Shown piece after piece: positions 1 through 7,845 of a stretch of DNA of 64,000 bases (position 1 is its first letter; the number at the start of each line of letters is the position of its first letter). The DNA is from Acidobacteriales bacterium 59-55 (lineage in GTDB: Bacteria > Acidobacteriota > Terriglobia > Terriglobales > Acidobacteriaceae), in the NCBI GenBank assembly GCA_001897435.1, contig MKSV01000009.1:186001-250000 (forward strand), read 5' to 3'. The notes below the pieces were generated by a model that saw nothing but the letters and a program-made list of their open reading frames with translations, was not told the DNA's origin and made no database searches. The position numbers and the translations under genes are program-made.

Positions 1-345
1 GTCAGCCAGCTTCAGGGAGATGGGGAGTTCGGGAGAGACGCCGGTGATGTTGTTGGCCCAGAAGATGCTTTTGAGTTTAGGCAGGTCGCTGGCCTTGAGG
101 TATGCGCCGCCAGTAGAGGGTTTGATGTCCACACCGCCGATCTTCACGTCGAGCAGGTCGGCTTTCGGGGTAATAACGATGTTGGCTCCGTAGACAGCCA
201 GCTCTTTGTGAATGCGGTCGCCGACGGTGGTGGCGAGGGCGAGCATCGCGGTGACGGCGGTTGTCCCGAGCAGGATGGCGAGTCCGGCGAGCGCCTTGCG
301 GCGGCGCTGGCGGCGGAAGCTTTCCCATAGAAGCCGGAAGAACAT
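1..345 (-). CDS. FtsX/MacB-type ABC transporter permease, N-terminal 115 residues (truncated by window edge)
   Basis: The reading frame opens with an ATG at 345 and runs off the left edge. The first residues (MFFRLLWESFRRQRRRK) are a short basic cytoplasmic leader. They are followed by one hydrophobic segment (about residues 18-40) and the start of a periplasmic MacB-like domain (ANIVITPKADLLDVKIGG). This is the layout of FtsX/MacB permeases. It begins 13 bp after the stop of the FTR1 gene on the same strand, so the two are probably one operon. Permeases of this family accompany FTR1 in the p19/FTR1-type iron uptake clusters of Campylobacter and relatives; that role is inferred from context. 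The ATPase would lie outside the window. Confidence 0.75.
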   Translation of the reverse strand, partial: MFFRLLWESFRRQRRRKALAGLAILLGTTAVTAMLALATTVGDRIHKELAVYGANIVITPKADLLDVKIGGVDIKPSTGGAYLKASDLPKLKSIFWANNITGVSPELPISLKLAD

Positions 346-358
346 TAGAGTAGCGACC

Positions 359-1636
359 TCATCGCTCGAAGACCGGTGCGAGCGCGCGCAGATCGGCCGC
401 CTGGATGACGACCTCGCCGCCGCCGATCGAGGATTTCAAGGGGATGGGATTGCAGCCTCCCGGCTGACCCATCGACTGGGGCACCAGCGGCGAAGCGCAC
501 ATCTTGCAGGTAATTCCCTGGCTGCTGATGTAAAAGCCGACCGGGCCGCAGATGTGGCAGGCGTCGGCGACCGAGACGATGTTGCCGTCGGGCTTCTTGT
601 AGAGGAGAAAGCGGACTTCGGCGCTGCCGCCTTTGCCGTCGTCGATATGCACGCCGTAGCGGTGGAGCTGGTTATCGGTGATCTGCGAGGTGGGAACGAT
701 AGCCTGGCTGCCGACGAGCGTGACCGAGGTTGTCGGTGAGAGGGCGGTAGTGCTCTTGGCGTAGATGAACTCTGCCGTCGAGAGGAAGATGAAGACGAAG
801 CTGGTGACGACGACGGCGTACATCCACATCTTCTCGCGGCGCTGGGTCCACTCGGCACGGCGCTTGTCGGCAGCAGTGGCGGTGGAGGCAAGTTCGATAG
901 GGGTACGGCGCTTGTATTCGAGCAGCATCATCAGCCCGGCGAGCGCAAGCATGGTGACGAAGAAGAAGAGGTCATTGCGGACGATGGGGCCGATGAGGCG
1001 CATCTCGGTGGTGCTGGAGGGGAGAACGCCGTTTTCGCTCAGTTCGTGCAGGCCGCTCACCACGAGCTGGAAGGTCACGAAGTAGAGGATGACGGTGGTG
1101 ACGCGGAAGAAGCGCTGCAGGTTGATCTTGACGCTGCCTCGGATGAAGAGCACGCCGAAGACGACGGCGACGGCGACGCCGAGCAAGGTCCCGGTGAAGC
1201 TAAGAAGCTCGGTGGAGTTGAGGGTGACGGCGGAGAGGATCAGGACGGTCTCAACCCCTTCGCGCAAAACCAGCAGAAAGACGAAGAGAAAGAGGCCGAT
1301 GCGGGAGACGCCGTCTTCTCCGCCGGTGAATCTGGCTACTTTAGTCTCGATCTCGCCCTTCATGGAGCGCGCGGTCTTGTGCATGAACCAGATCATGCTG
1401 ACGACGAAGACAGCGGCGGCGAGCATCACCCAGCCTTCGATGATGTCGGAGTTGAAGTTGAGATGGGCAACCAGCAGGGCCACGCCGATGCTGGCGACGA
1501 TGGCGGTTCCCAGGGCCCAGAAGACGACGCGCTTCAGCTCGTGGCGGCCGATCTTGGCGAGATAGGCGAAGACGATCCCGACGATCAGCGCCGCTTCGAC
1601 CCCCTCGCGGAGGGTAATGATAAATGCCTGCAACAT
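359..1636 (-). CDS. FTR1-family iron permease with C-terminal cysteine-rich (DUF2318-like) domain
   Basis: 425 residues from the ATG at 1636. The frame stays open upstream to 1744, but the FTR1 family starts with MLQAFIITLREGVEAAL, so 1636 is chosen. Two REGVE motifs (residues 10-14 and 125-129) are the REXXE iron-binding signatures of the FTR1 permease, which moves iron across the inner membrane. About seven membrane segments span residues 1-255, with another near 290-310. The last 100 or so residues are soluble and carry CHIC, CKMC and GGCNP, the cysteine pattern of the DUF2318 membrane-associated Fe-S-like domain. The fusion suggests that periplasmic iron handling or reduction is coupled to the permease. 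It is followed 13 bp later by an FtsX-type permease. The FTR1 call is firm; the C-terminal role is inferred. Confidence 0.9.
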   Translation of the reverse strand: MLQAFIITLREGVEAALIVGIVFAYLAKIGRHELKRVVFWALGTAIVASIGVALLVAHLNFNSDIIEGWVMLAAAVFVVSMIWFMHKTARSMKGEIETKVARFTGGEDGVSRIGLFLFVFLLVLREGVETVLILSAVTLNSTELLSFTGTLLGVAVAVVFGVLFIRGSVKINLQRFFRVTTVILYFVTFQLVVSGLHELSENGVLPSSTTEMRLIGPIVRNDLFFFVTMLALAGLMMLLEYKRRTPIELASTATAADKRRAEWTQRREKMWMYAVVVTSFVFIFLSTAEFIYAKSTTALSPTTSVTLVGSQAIVPTSQITDNQLHRYGVHIDDGKGGSAEVRFLLYKKPDGNIVSVADACHICGPVGFYISSQGITCKMCASPLVPQSMGQPGGCNPIPLKSSIGGGEVVIQAADLRALAPVFER

Positions 1637-1824
1637 AAGGTCTTTCTCTTCCCCGAGAGACTTTCCGCAAGGCTTTCCGCGAGCGCTTGAAGGCTGGTCC
1701 CGATGCTGTCCGGACGAGACCAGGATCGGCCATCGTTCCTGCATCCAGTCTAATGCGGACTAAATTGGTCGTCAATTAGGACGCTGGAATCTGGGACTTC
1801 AGAGTGAGAATGTGGAGGGGGATA

Positions 1825-1901
1825 TGGTGCGCCCGGAGCGATTCGAACGCCCGACCTACTGGTTCGTAGCCAGTTGCTCTATCCATCTGAGCTACGGGCG
1901 C
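1825..1901 (-). tRNA. tRNA-Arg (anticodon ACG)
   Basis: The reverse strand folds as a cloverleaf. The acceptor GCGCCCG pairs with CGGGCGC, the D-arm contains AGCTCAGATGGATAGAGC, and the anticodon stem ACTGG/CCAGT closes the loop CTACGAA (anticodon ACG). The T-arm carries GTTCGAATC. The discriminator A is followed by a genome-encoded CCA. ACG becomes ICG after adenosine deamination and reads CGU/CGC/CGA. Confidence 0.95.
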
Positions 1902-1978
1902 ACATTGCGTTTGGATGCAACTCTCTAAAGATATCGGAATTCAGCGGCTGGGGCAACCGCCGAAAAGGAGAGATTTCA

Positions 1979-2055
1979 TGGTGCGCCCGGAGAGATTCGA
2001 ACTCCCGACCCTTTGGTTCGAAGCCAAATGCTCTATCCAACTGAGCTACGGGCGC
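1979..2055 (-). tRNA. tRNA-Arg (anticodon TCG)
   Basis: A second cloverleaf on the reverse strand has the same acceptor arm (GCGCCCG/CGGGCGC). Its anticodon stem TTTGG/CCAAA closes the loop CTTCGAA (anticodon TCG). It has GTTCGAATC in the T-arm and an encoded CCA end. It lies 77 bp upstream of the ACG tRNA in the direction of transcription, so the pair is probably co-transcribed. Confidence 0.95.
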
Positions 2056-2107
2056 GTGGTGAAGGTGTCCAACATAGTCGATTCGCAGATTGATGGCAAA
2101 TGGGCAG

Positions 2108-2374
2108 CTATTGGGCTGCTGCCGCGGCCGGCTCCGGCTCGGGGAGCGTGAACATGGGCATGGCTTCGACGATGTCGAGCCCGGCGCGGCGCAGAAGCTG
2201 GTGAATGTTCGACTCACTGAGCCGGGTGGCATCGTACTCGACGCGGACCGTCTTCTCGTCTTCGCGAAACTCGATGCGGCGGACGCCGTAGACTTCGCGG
2301 ACTTTGGCAATGGCAAGGGTAGCCGCCTCGGTGGGGCGCGCTCCATAGCGGTAGATGACGTCAAGCTGGGTCAT
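2108..2374 (-). CDS. HMA-like small protein, 88 aa
   Basis: The frame is open to 2515, but the likely start is the ATG at 2374 (MTQLDVIYRYGARPTE), which avoids overlap with the divergent HAD gene. The 88-residue protein looks like a single ferredoxin-like HMA fold: a first strand, a helix ending in VREVYGVRRIEF, a strand EKTVRVEYD, and a helix with LSESNIHQLLRRAGLDI. It lacks the CxxC metal-binding pair of true copper chaperones, and its tail is Pro/Ala-rich (PEPEPAAAAAQ). Function is unknown; metal binding is doubtful without the cysteines. Confidence 0.65.
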   Translation of the reverse strand: MTQLDVIYRYGARPTEAATLAIAKVREVYGVRRIEFREDEKTVRVEYDATRLSESNIHQLLRRAGLDIVEAMPMFTLPEPEPAAAAAQ

Positions 2375-2431
2375 AAGACGATGATAGCAGTGGTGTCCGA
2401 AGAAGCGAGCTTTATCCGTAAAATCGAAGAT

Positions 2432-3028
2432 ATGGGAATTTCTCTGGTCGAGGGCACATTTTCCGGGCTCATCTTCGATTGCGACGGAACGCTGGTGGAC
2501 ACGGCTCCCGCTCATTTCGCGGCGCTACAGGAGGGGCTTACGCCGCATGGGCTGACCATGGCAAAGGAATGGTATTACCCTCGGGGCGGCCTTACACCGG
2601 ATGCGTTGATGGATGAGTATGAGGCGCTGCTTGGAGTCGCCGTGCCTCGCGAGGATATCTTTGCGCGGTACACGGTCGCGTTTCAGGCGGGAGTGCGGCA
2701 TCTGCGGGAGGTTACGGTGATTGCCGAGATTGCCCGCGAGTGGCACGGAAGGGTGCCGATGGCGGTCGCCTCGAATGGACACCGGGAGAACGTCGAGGCC
2801 AGTCTTACGGTTACGAAGCTGCGACCGCTGTTCGACCTGATCGTGGCGGCGGAAGATGTCGAGCACGGCAAGCCCGCGCCTGACGTGTTTCTGGAGGCGG
2901 CGCGCCGGATGGGCGTTGCGGCGGCCGGCTGCGTGGTCTTTGAAGACACCGATGAAGGGTTGGACGGCGCCCGCAGGGCAGGGATGCGGGCAATCGATAT
3001 CCGGCAATACTTTGCGCCGCAGCGATGA
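2432..3028 (+). CDS. HAD-superfamily hydrolase (beta-phosphoglucomutase / sugar phosphatase type)
   Basis: About 198 residues from the ATG at 2432 (MGISLVEGTFSGLIF); an in-frame ATG at 2381 is an alternative but would crowd the divergent gene. HAD motif I is FDCDGTLVDT (nucleophile Asp and acid/base Asp). Motif II Ser/Asn is in AVASNGHR, motif III Lys in HGKPAPDVF, and motif IV acidic residues in VVFEDTDEGLDGAR. The helical cap inserted after motif I fits subfamily IA (YqaB, GPH, beta-PGM). It probably dephosphorylates or isomerises a small sugar phosphate; the substrate cannot be read from sequence. Convergent with the TlpA-like gene, with only 9 bp between stops. Confidence 0.85.
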   Translation: MGISLVEGTFSGLIFDCDGTLVDTAPAHFAALQEGLTPHGLTMAKEWYYPRGGLTPDALMDEYEALLGVAVPREDIFARYTVAFQAGVRHLREVTVIAEIAREWHGRVPMAVASNGHRENVEASLTVTKLRPLFDLIVAAEDVEHGKPAPDVFLEAARRMGVAAAGCVVFEDTDEGLDGARRAGMRAIDIRQYFAPQR

Positions 3029-3037
3029 GACGCGAGG

Positions 3038-3520
3038 CTACAGCTTTTTCAGGTAGGTGATGATCTCGGGACTGGTCCAGTCCTGCGCCGAGACGAATTT
3101 GCGGCGGAGGATCCCGTTCTTATCGATGACGTAGCTCTCGGGAATCTGCAGGGTTCCGTAGAGATGGTTGATGCGCAGGGTCGGGTCGCGGACGGTGAGG
3201 AAGTCGATGTGATTTTTAGCCAGGAAGCGATTGTAGACGCCTTCGTCTTCGTCCTGGCTGATGGCGATGATGACGACGTCGGGCATCTCGTTATGAAGCT
3301 GGATGAGGCTGGGCAGTTCGAGGATGCACGGAGGGCACCAGGTCGCCCACAGATTGAGGATGACGGTGTGGCCGCGATACTTGCTGAGTTCAATCGTTTG
3401 AGTTCTGTCGCTTACAGTGAAGTTCGGCGCAACCGTGCCGATCCGTTGAGGATGGCTGCCGCGATCGCACCCGGCGGTCAGCAACATCGAGAGAACGACA
3501 CCTGCCCAGACTATTCGCAC
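3038..3520 (-). CDS. TlpA/ResA-like thioredoxin lipoprotein
   Basis: A GTG at 3520 is preferred because GGAG sits 6 nt upstream; an in-frame GTG at 3532 gives four more residues. The N-terminus is a lipoprotein signal (MRIVWAGVVLSMLLTAGC), so the protein should be lipid-anchored on the outer face of a membrane. An AhpC/TSA-Redoxin fold follows, with active site WATWCPPC and the cis-Pro region IPESYVID. Such proteins reduce periplasmic disulfides, for example in cytochrome c maturation; no ccm partner is adjacent. It is divergent from the GT2 gene across a 30-bp gap. Confidence 0.88.
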   Translation of the reverse strand: MRIVWAGVVLSMLLTAGCDRGSHPQRIGTVAPNFTVSDRTQTIELSKYRGHTVILNLWATWCPPCILELPSLIQLHNEMPDVVIIAISQDEDEGVYNRFLAKNHIDFLTVRDPTLRINHLYGTLQIPESYVIDKNGILRRKFVSAQDWTSPEIITYLKKL

Positions 3521-3542
3521 ATTACGCTCCACTTCCTATAAT
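3514..3542 (+). promoter_or_regulatory. Candidate sigma70 promoter for the GT2 gene
   Basis: TTCGCA (3514-3519) and a perfect TATAAT (3537-3542) are spaced 17 bp. The expected transcription start is around 3549, only a couple of bases before the GTG at 3551, so the message may be leaderless. The element overlaps the 5' end of the divergent TlpA-like gene. Confidence 0.5.
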
Positions 3543-3550
3543 ACGAAGTC

Positions 3551-4630
3551 GTGAACCCAAGCGACCATTCTGCCGAATTGAAAATTGTGCCTGTTGACCT
3601 GGAACTGTCGGTCGTCATTCCGGCGCGAAACGAAGACAAGGCGCTTCGCGGATGCCTGGCAACGCTGGTCAACCAGTCGGAGCTGGCGTTTGAGCTGGGC
3701 GCGCAGTGGGAGATCATTGTCGTGAATGATGACTCCAGCGACGGAACCCGGTCGATTGCAGACGCAGTTGCCGCTGCAAATTCCGGCGTGACCGTGCTCG
3801 ATGCTCCCCTGCTCAACCCCGGGGATGGCTCGACAGGAAAATCAGCCGCCTGCTGGGCCGGAGCGCAGATCGCGCGAGGGAAGCGGCTGCTGTTCACCGA
3901 TGCGGACACGTTGCACGAGCCGGGCGATCTTTCACGGTCGCTGCACGAGGCGGACAAGTACAAGGCGGCGCTGCTGTCGTACTCGCCGCGGCAGATCGTG
4001 AAGGGGTTCTGGCAGCGATCGGTCATGCCGCTGGTGTTCTCGGAGTTGGCCAGCGTGTATCCGATGAAGCAGGTCAACGATCCGGAGCGGAGCCTGGCTG
4101 CGGCGAATGGCCAGTTTGTGCTGGTGGACAGGGATGCCTATTTCGCGGTGGGTGGACATGGGGCTCTGGGAGCGACGGTGCTCGAGGATGTCGCGCTGGC
4201 GCGCAATATCAAAGACGATGGCCGGACGATCCGGTTTCGCTATGCTCCCGATGCGCTGCTCACGCGCATGTACCGGACGACGGCGGAGATGATGGAAGGG
4301 TGGAGAAAGAATCTCGCGCTGCTGTTTCCACGGCCGATCTATCTGGCGGCGTGGAGGGTGCTCGATGTGCTGCTCTTCTTTGGCCTCCCCGGCCTGGCTG
4401 TAGGAATGGTTTGGTTGCAGCCGTGGCAGCGCGGCGTGATCTGGTTGATCTGGTTGCGGACACTGTGGCGTTTCTATTCGCGGGTAGCGCGATCGCATTT
4501 TCCTGCATCTGATGTGGTTGTCTCCATACTCGGGGTTCCGCTGTTTATTTACCTGCTGGTACGCAGCGTAGTGGATCATCGCGTGAATAAGTCGGTGAGG
4601 TGGAAAGGCCGAACCTATCCCGGCGGATAA
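3551..4630 (+). CDS. Family 2 glycosyltransferase with C-terminal membrane segments
   Basis: 359 residues from a GTG. The N-terminal GT-A fold starts with LSVVIPARNEDKALRGCLATL and contains a metal-binding TDADT (about residue 117) and the acceptor-side ATVLEDVALARNIK region. The last 90 or so residues hold two to three hydrophobic helices (LLFFGLPGLAVGMVW, VVVSILGVPLFIYLLV), so the enzyme is membrane-bound with a cytoplasmic catalytic domain. The layout resembles hopanoid- or carotenoid-associated GT2 enzymes (HpnB/CrtQ-like), but no such pathway gene is nearby and the acceptor is unknown. A consensus -10 sits only 8 bp before the start codon. Confidence 0.88.
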   Translation: MNPSDHSAELKIVPVDLELSVVIPARNEDKALRGCLATLVNQSELAFELGAQWEIIVVNDDSSDGTRSIADAVAAANSGVTVLDAPLLNPGDGSTGKSAACWAGAQIARGKRLLFTDADTLHEPGDLSRSLHEADKYKAALLSYSPRQIVKGFWQRSVMPLVFSELASVYPMKQVNDPERSLAAANGQFVLVDRDAYFAVGGHGALGATVLEDVALARNIKDDGRTIRFRYAPDALLTRMYRTTAEMMEGWRKNLALLFPRPIYLAAWRVLDVLLFFGLPGLAVGMVWLQPWQRGVIWLIWLRTLWRFYSRVARSHFPASDVVVSILGVPLFIYLLVRSVVDHRVNKSVRWKGRTYPGG

Positions 4631-4733
4631 GCGCAGCAGAGGGTAATCAAGAGGAAGGGCCTCGGCCTTGGCGCGGATATGATTAACGTTTGTAACCGCG
4701 TTGTCGCGCAACGCGTCTAATGGGTGAGAAACG

Positions 4734-5144
4734 ATGATCCTGCTTACACGAAAAGCCGAGTTTTCCTCCGCACATTTCTACTGGAATGATGCGTGGTCCG
4801 AGGAGGAGAACCGGCGTGTCTTCGGCAAGTGTGCAAATCGCAACGGCCACGGTCACAATTACACGCTGGAGGTTACGGTTGCGGGCGAAGTCGATCCTGT
4901 CTCCGGGTTTGTCGTTGACCTGAAGCAGTTGAAGGATATTCTCGAGCGCGAGGTGGTCAGCGTCTACGATCACCGCCATCTGAATCTGGAAGTGCCGGAG
5001 TTCGCCAAAGCGATTCCGACGACGGAGAACATCGCCATTGCCATCTGGCAGCGGTTAGAGGGAAAAATCCCAAACGCGAAGCTGCATCGGGTCCGTGTAT
5101 ATGAGATGCCAGACCTCTTCGCGGACTTCTATGGTGAGCGATGA
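4734..5144 (+). CDS. 6-pyruvoyl-tetrahydropterin synthase family protein (PTPS-II type), copy 1
   Basis: 136 residues. The T-fold is recognised by FGKCANRNGHGHNY, the catalytic Cys plus zinc-binding His residues in a CX5HGH arrangement, followed by VYDHRHLNLE and PTTENIAIAIW. CX5HGH is the motif of the eukaryotic-like PTPS-II branch rather than CX3HGH of QueD. The sequence is strikingly like animal PTPS. It would convert dihydroneopterin triphosphate to 6-pyruvoyl-tetrahydropterin. It overlaps a paralogue by 4 bp and lies upstream of folE, which makes the substrate. A 7-bp hairpin (CGCGTTG/CAACGCG) is in the short leader near 4700. Confidence 0.88.
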   Translation: MILLTRKAEFSSAHFYWNDAWSEEENRRVFGKCANRNGHGHNYTLEVTVAGEVDPVSGFVVDLKQLKDILEREVVSVYDHRHLNLEVPEFAKAIPTTENIAIAIWQRLEGKIPNAKLHRVRVYEMPDLFADFYGER

Positions 5145-5563
5145 AAGCATATCTTTCACGGCGATATCATTTCCCGGCCTCGCATCGTCTCCATAGCGAT
5201 GCCTACGATGCCGAGCAAAACCGTGCCGTGTTCGGCAAGTGCAACCATCCGCACGGTCATGGGCACAACTACGCTGTGCAGGTTACGGTGAGCGGCGAGG
5301 TCGACCCCGAGACCGGCATGGTCTGCAATCTTGCCGATCTCGATGCCTTTGCGCAGGCGAATCTGCTCGACCGCTTTGACCACACAAACTTGAATCTGCT
5401 CGATTGCTTCCGCGAATCGGTTTCGACGACGGAGAATCTAACGATTGAGATTCACCGCATCTTTCGCGGCTTTACCGCTGCCCACCTGGAGCGGGTACAT
5501 GTCGAAGAGACGAGCAACAACTCCTTCGACTATGCGGGCAATGTAGATCTCCGCTTCATCTAA
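5141..5563 (+). CDS. 6-pyruvoyl-tetrahydropterin synthase family protein (PTPS-II type), copy 2
   Basis: 140 residues, starting in an ATGA overlap with copy 1. It keeps the fold and the CX5HGH motif ([14 protein letters not shown]), the zinc His in the first strand (FPASHRLH), and the catalytic dyad region [10 protein letters not shown]. The two copies differ widely outside the motifs, which suggests functional divergence (for example synthase versus side-chain-cleaving activity, or a hetero-oligomer) rather than a recent duplication. Followed 13 bp later by folE with a good ribosome site, so the three genes form a pterin operon. Confidence 0.88.
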   Translation: MKAYLSRRYHFPASHRLHSDAYDAEQNRAVFGKCNHPHGHGHNYAVQVTVSGEVDPETGMVCNLADLDAFAQANLLDRFDHTNLNLLDCFRESVSTTENLTIEIHRIFRGFTAAHLERVHVEETSNNSFDYAGNVDLRFI

Positions 5564-5576
5564 AAGGAAGGTTCCC

Positions 5577-6185
5577 ATGGCAAGCGCATCCGCTACACTC
5601 GATTCCACACTGCTTGAAACTACTTCGACGCAGGAGCTGTATCGCGAACTGCTGCGCCGCATGGGGGAAGACCCCGAGCGCGACGGCCTGCTGAAGACGC
5701 CTGAGCGCCTGGAGAAGGCAATGAGCTTTCTGACCCGGGGTTACGCCATGGACGTCACCGAAGTTCTGCACGATGCTTTGTTCGATGTGGACTACGACGA
5801 GATGGTCATTGTGAAGGACATCGAATTTTACTCGCAGTGCGAGCACCATCTGCTGCCGTTCTTCGGCAAGGCGCATATCGCCTATGTGCCCAATGGCAAG
5901 GTGATCGGGTTGAGCAAGATTCCGCGGCTGGTTGACGTCTTCGCGCGCCGGTTGCAGGTGCAGGAGCGGCTGACGCGGGAGGTGGGCGAGGCGATCCAGG
6001 AGGCGATCAATCCGCAGGGCGTCGCGGTGATTCTGGAGGCGCAGCACCTCTGTATGATGATGCGCGGAGTGGAGAAGCAGCATTCGTCCACCGTAACCTC
6101 GGCAATGATCGGCGTGTTTAAGACGCAGCTTCAGACGCGGAACGAGTTTTTGTCGCTGGTGCGACGCCAGGGCAGCGGCCTTTAG
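5577..6185 (+). CDS. folE: GTP cyclohydrolase I
   Basis: 202 residues after AAGGAAGG. The signature [20 protein letters not shown] contains the zinc Cys and catalytic His, and the second zinc Cys lies in [20 protein letters not shown]. It converts GTP to 7,8-dihydroneopterin triphosphate, the entry step to folate, biopterin and queuosine. Placement behind two PTPS-II genes points to a tetrahydrobiopterin-like product in this operon. Length and motifs are those of type IA enzymes. Confidence 0.96.
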   Translation: MASASATLDSTLLETTSTQELYRELLRRMGEDPERDGLLKTPERLEKAMSFLTRGYAMDVTEVLHDALFDVDYDEMVIVKDIEFYSQCEHHLLPFFGKAHIAYVPNGKVIGLSKIPRLVDVFARRLQVQERLTREVGEAIQEAINPQGVAVILEAQHLCMMMRGVEKQHSSTVTSAMIGVFKTQLQTRNEFLSLVRRQGSGL

Positions 6186-6218
6186 CAAACAGGCCTTAGC
6201 AAATAGACTGGGAGATGA

Positions 6219-7094
6219 ATGAACGGTCTTCTGGTATTGGACAAGCCCTCGGGGCTTACATCGCATGACTTAGTCTCGATTGTTCGCCGCGCCACCGGCG
6301 AAAAATCCATCGGACATCTTGGCACGCTTGACCCCATGGCCACGGGAGTTCTGCCGCTCCTGCTGGGCAAGTACACCCGGCTGGCGCAGTTCTTCGGGCA
6401 GGCGGAAAAGTATTATGAGGGGTCCATCCGCTTCGGTTTTGCGACAGACACCTTCGACGCTGAGGGAGCGCCTGTCTCCGACCCGAAGCCTCTGACGCAT
6501 TCGCTCGAAGAGCTTCGGGAGTTGAGCCTCAGGTTCCGCGGCGAGATCGACCAGGTGCCTCCTATCTATTCGGCCAAGAAGATCAATGGCGTTGCCGCGC
6601 ACAAACTCGCTCGCGCAGGAGTTGAAGTCACGGTAAAGCCGGCGCGGATTACGATCCACGATTTCAAGCTGCTGGGCTTACAGGCCGAGGTTGCGGCGTT
6701 TGAGATGCATGTCTCTGCCGGGGGGTATGTTCGCTCCGTGGCTCATGAGTTGGGACAGCTTGCCGGATGCGGAGCGCATCTCGCGTCGCTGCGTCGGACG
6801 CGGGCTGGTGCGTTTACGCTGAACGATGCGGTGACGGTGGATCAATTGAAACAGGCGTCTGGCCCGGCAGAGATCGAGTCTCTGCTGCCTCATCCGCGGA
6901 CGCTATTGCCGGAGATGCCTTCGGTGACGGTGGATGAACGAATGGCGGGGCGACTGCGAAATGGAATGCAGGTGAACCTGCCGGAGTTCTCACCGGCTCC
7001 GCTGGTGAAGGTGTTTACCAGCCCGACCGATCTGCTGGCCATTGCGCGGCGCGTGGCGGGAACGCTGATGCAGCCGATCGTCGTGATGGGATAG
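6219..7094 (+). CDS. truB: tRNA pseudouridine(55) synthase
   Basis: 291 residues. The N-terminus GLLVLDKPSGLTSHDLVSIV and the catalytic block GHLGTLDPMATGVLPLLLG (catalytic Asp about residue 38) are diagnostic of TruB. RFGFATDTFDAEG, IPPIYSAKKINGVAAH (here VPPIYSAKK) and GGYVRSVAHELG follow in order. It converts U55 of the T-loop to pseudouridine in most tRNAs. It lies 34 bp after folE on the same strand. A complete, normal-length gene. Confidence 0.96.
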   Translation: MNGLLVLDKPSGLTSHDLVSIVRRATGEKSIGHLGTLDPMATGVLPLLLGKYTRLAQFFGQAEKYYEGSIRFGFATDTFDAEGAPVSDPKPLTHSLEELRELSLRFRGEIDQVPPIYSAKKINGVAAHKLARAGVEVTVKPARITIHDFKLLGLQAEVAAFEMHVSAGGYVRSVAHELGQLAGCGAHLASLRRTRAGAFTLNDAVTVDQLKQASGPAEIESLLPHPRTLLPEMPSVTVDERMAGRLRNGMQVNLPEFSPAPLVKVFTSPTDLLAIARRVAGTLMQPIVVMG

Positions 7095-7099
7095 GGCGC

Positions 7100-7813
7100 T
7101 TACTTCTTCAATAAGGGCAATACCAGGGGCAGGATATTCTCGGCGACGATCTTGTTGCCGGCGGCTGTCGCGTGGGTGCGGTCCGCCTGCATCATGCCGT
7201 CGACGCCATACACGCCCTTGAGGAGAAATGGCAGCATCGGCACGTTATATTTTCTTGCGAGCACGGTGTAGGTCGCATCGAACTGCCGGATGTAGTCGGG
7301 ACCGTAGTCCGGCGGCAGGCTGATTCCAGCGAGTGCTACCTTCGCTCCGCCGGCCTTGAGCGTGGCGATGATCTTGTCGAGGTTGGCGCGCGTATCCCGG
7401 ATGGGCAGGCCGCGAAGGCCGTCGTTGCCTCCGAATTCGACGACGACGACCGCGGGCTTGAGCGCGAGGATGTGGCCGAGCCGCGCGACGCCGTCCTTGG
7501 TGGTATTGCCGCTGATGCCCTCGTTGACGACACGATAGTCGTAGCCGCGCGCGTTGAGATCGGCTTGAAGGTAATCGGGATAGCTCTCGCCGGGGCCTGT
7601 CCCCAGCCCTGCGGTGAGGCTGTCGCCGAAGCAGATTAAGACGGGGCGGTTGTCCGGCTTTGTTGCGGCGACCGGAACTACGGCTTGCGCCTGCGGCTGC
7701 GTCACGGCGGCTGATTCGGTGGCTGCGGATTGCTGCGAGTGATGATCGGATCTGCACCCGCACATTCCCATCGTTACAGCCGTTACTATGAGGAGAACTT
7801 CTATCTGCCGCAT
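7100..7813 (-). CDS. SGNH/GDSL hydrolase, TesA-like arylesterase (lipoprotein)
   Basis: 237 residues. The signal sequence ends in a lipobox-like MGMCGC, followed by a low-complexity Ala/Gln linker (about 22-52). The SGNH blocks are FGDSLTAG (nucleophile Ser), EGISGNTT (Gly), FGGNDGLRG (Asn) and ADRTHATAAGN (Asp-His). It is close to TesA/arylesterase proteins acting on acyl esters or lysophospholipids outside the cytoplasm. It is divergent from a YbbA/YbbP-like ABC pair, which is the tesA-ybbA-ybbP arrangement of E. coli. Convergent with truB, 5 bp apart. Confidence 0.88.
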   Translation of the reverse strand: MRQIEVLLIVTAVTMGMCGCRSDHHSQQSAATESAAVTQPQAQAVVPVAATKPDNRPVLICFGDSLTAGLGTGPGESYPDYLQADLNARGYDYRVVNEGISGNTTKDGVARLGHILALKPAVVVVEFGGNDGLRGLPIRDTRANLDKIIATLKAGGAKVALAGISLPPDYGPDYIRQFDATYTVLARKYNVPMLPFLLKGVYGVDGMMQADRTHATAAGNKIVAENILPLVLPLLKK

Positions 7814-7845
7814 ACGTACAACGTTATCAGGAGGAGTCAGTCGAG

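Noticed and set aside
1825..2055. The tRNA-Arg pair as an integration hotspot
   Set aside because: No integrase, direct repeat of a tRNA 3' end, or foreign-looking gene flanks the pair.
4690..4733. A preQ1 riboswitch upstream of the PTPS genes
   Set aside because: There is a short hairpin, but no preQ1 aptamer sequence was recognised, and the CX5HGH motif argues against a queuosine operon.
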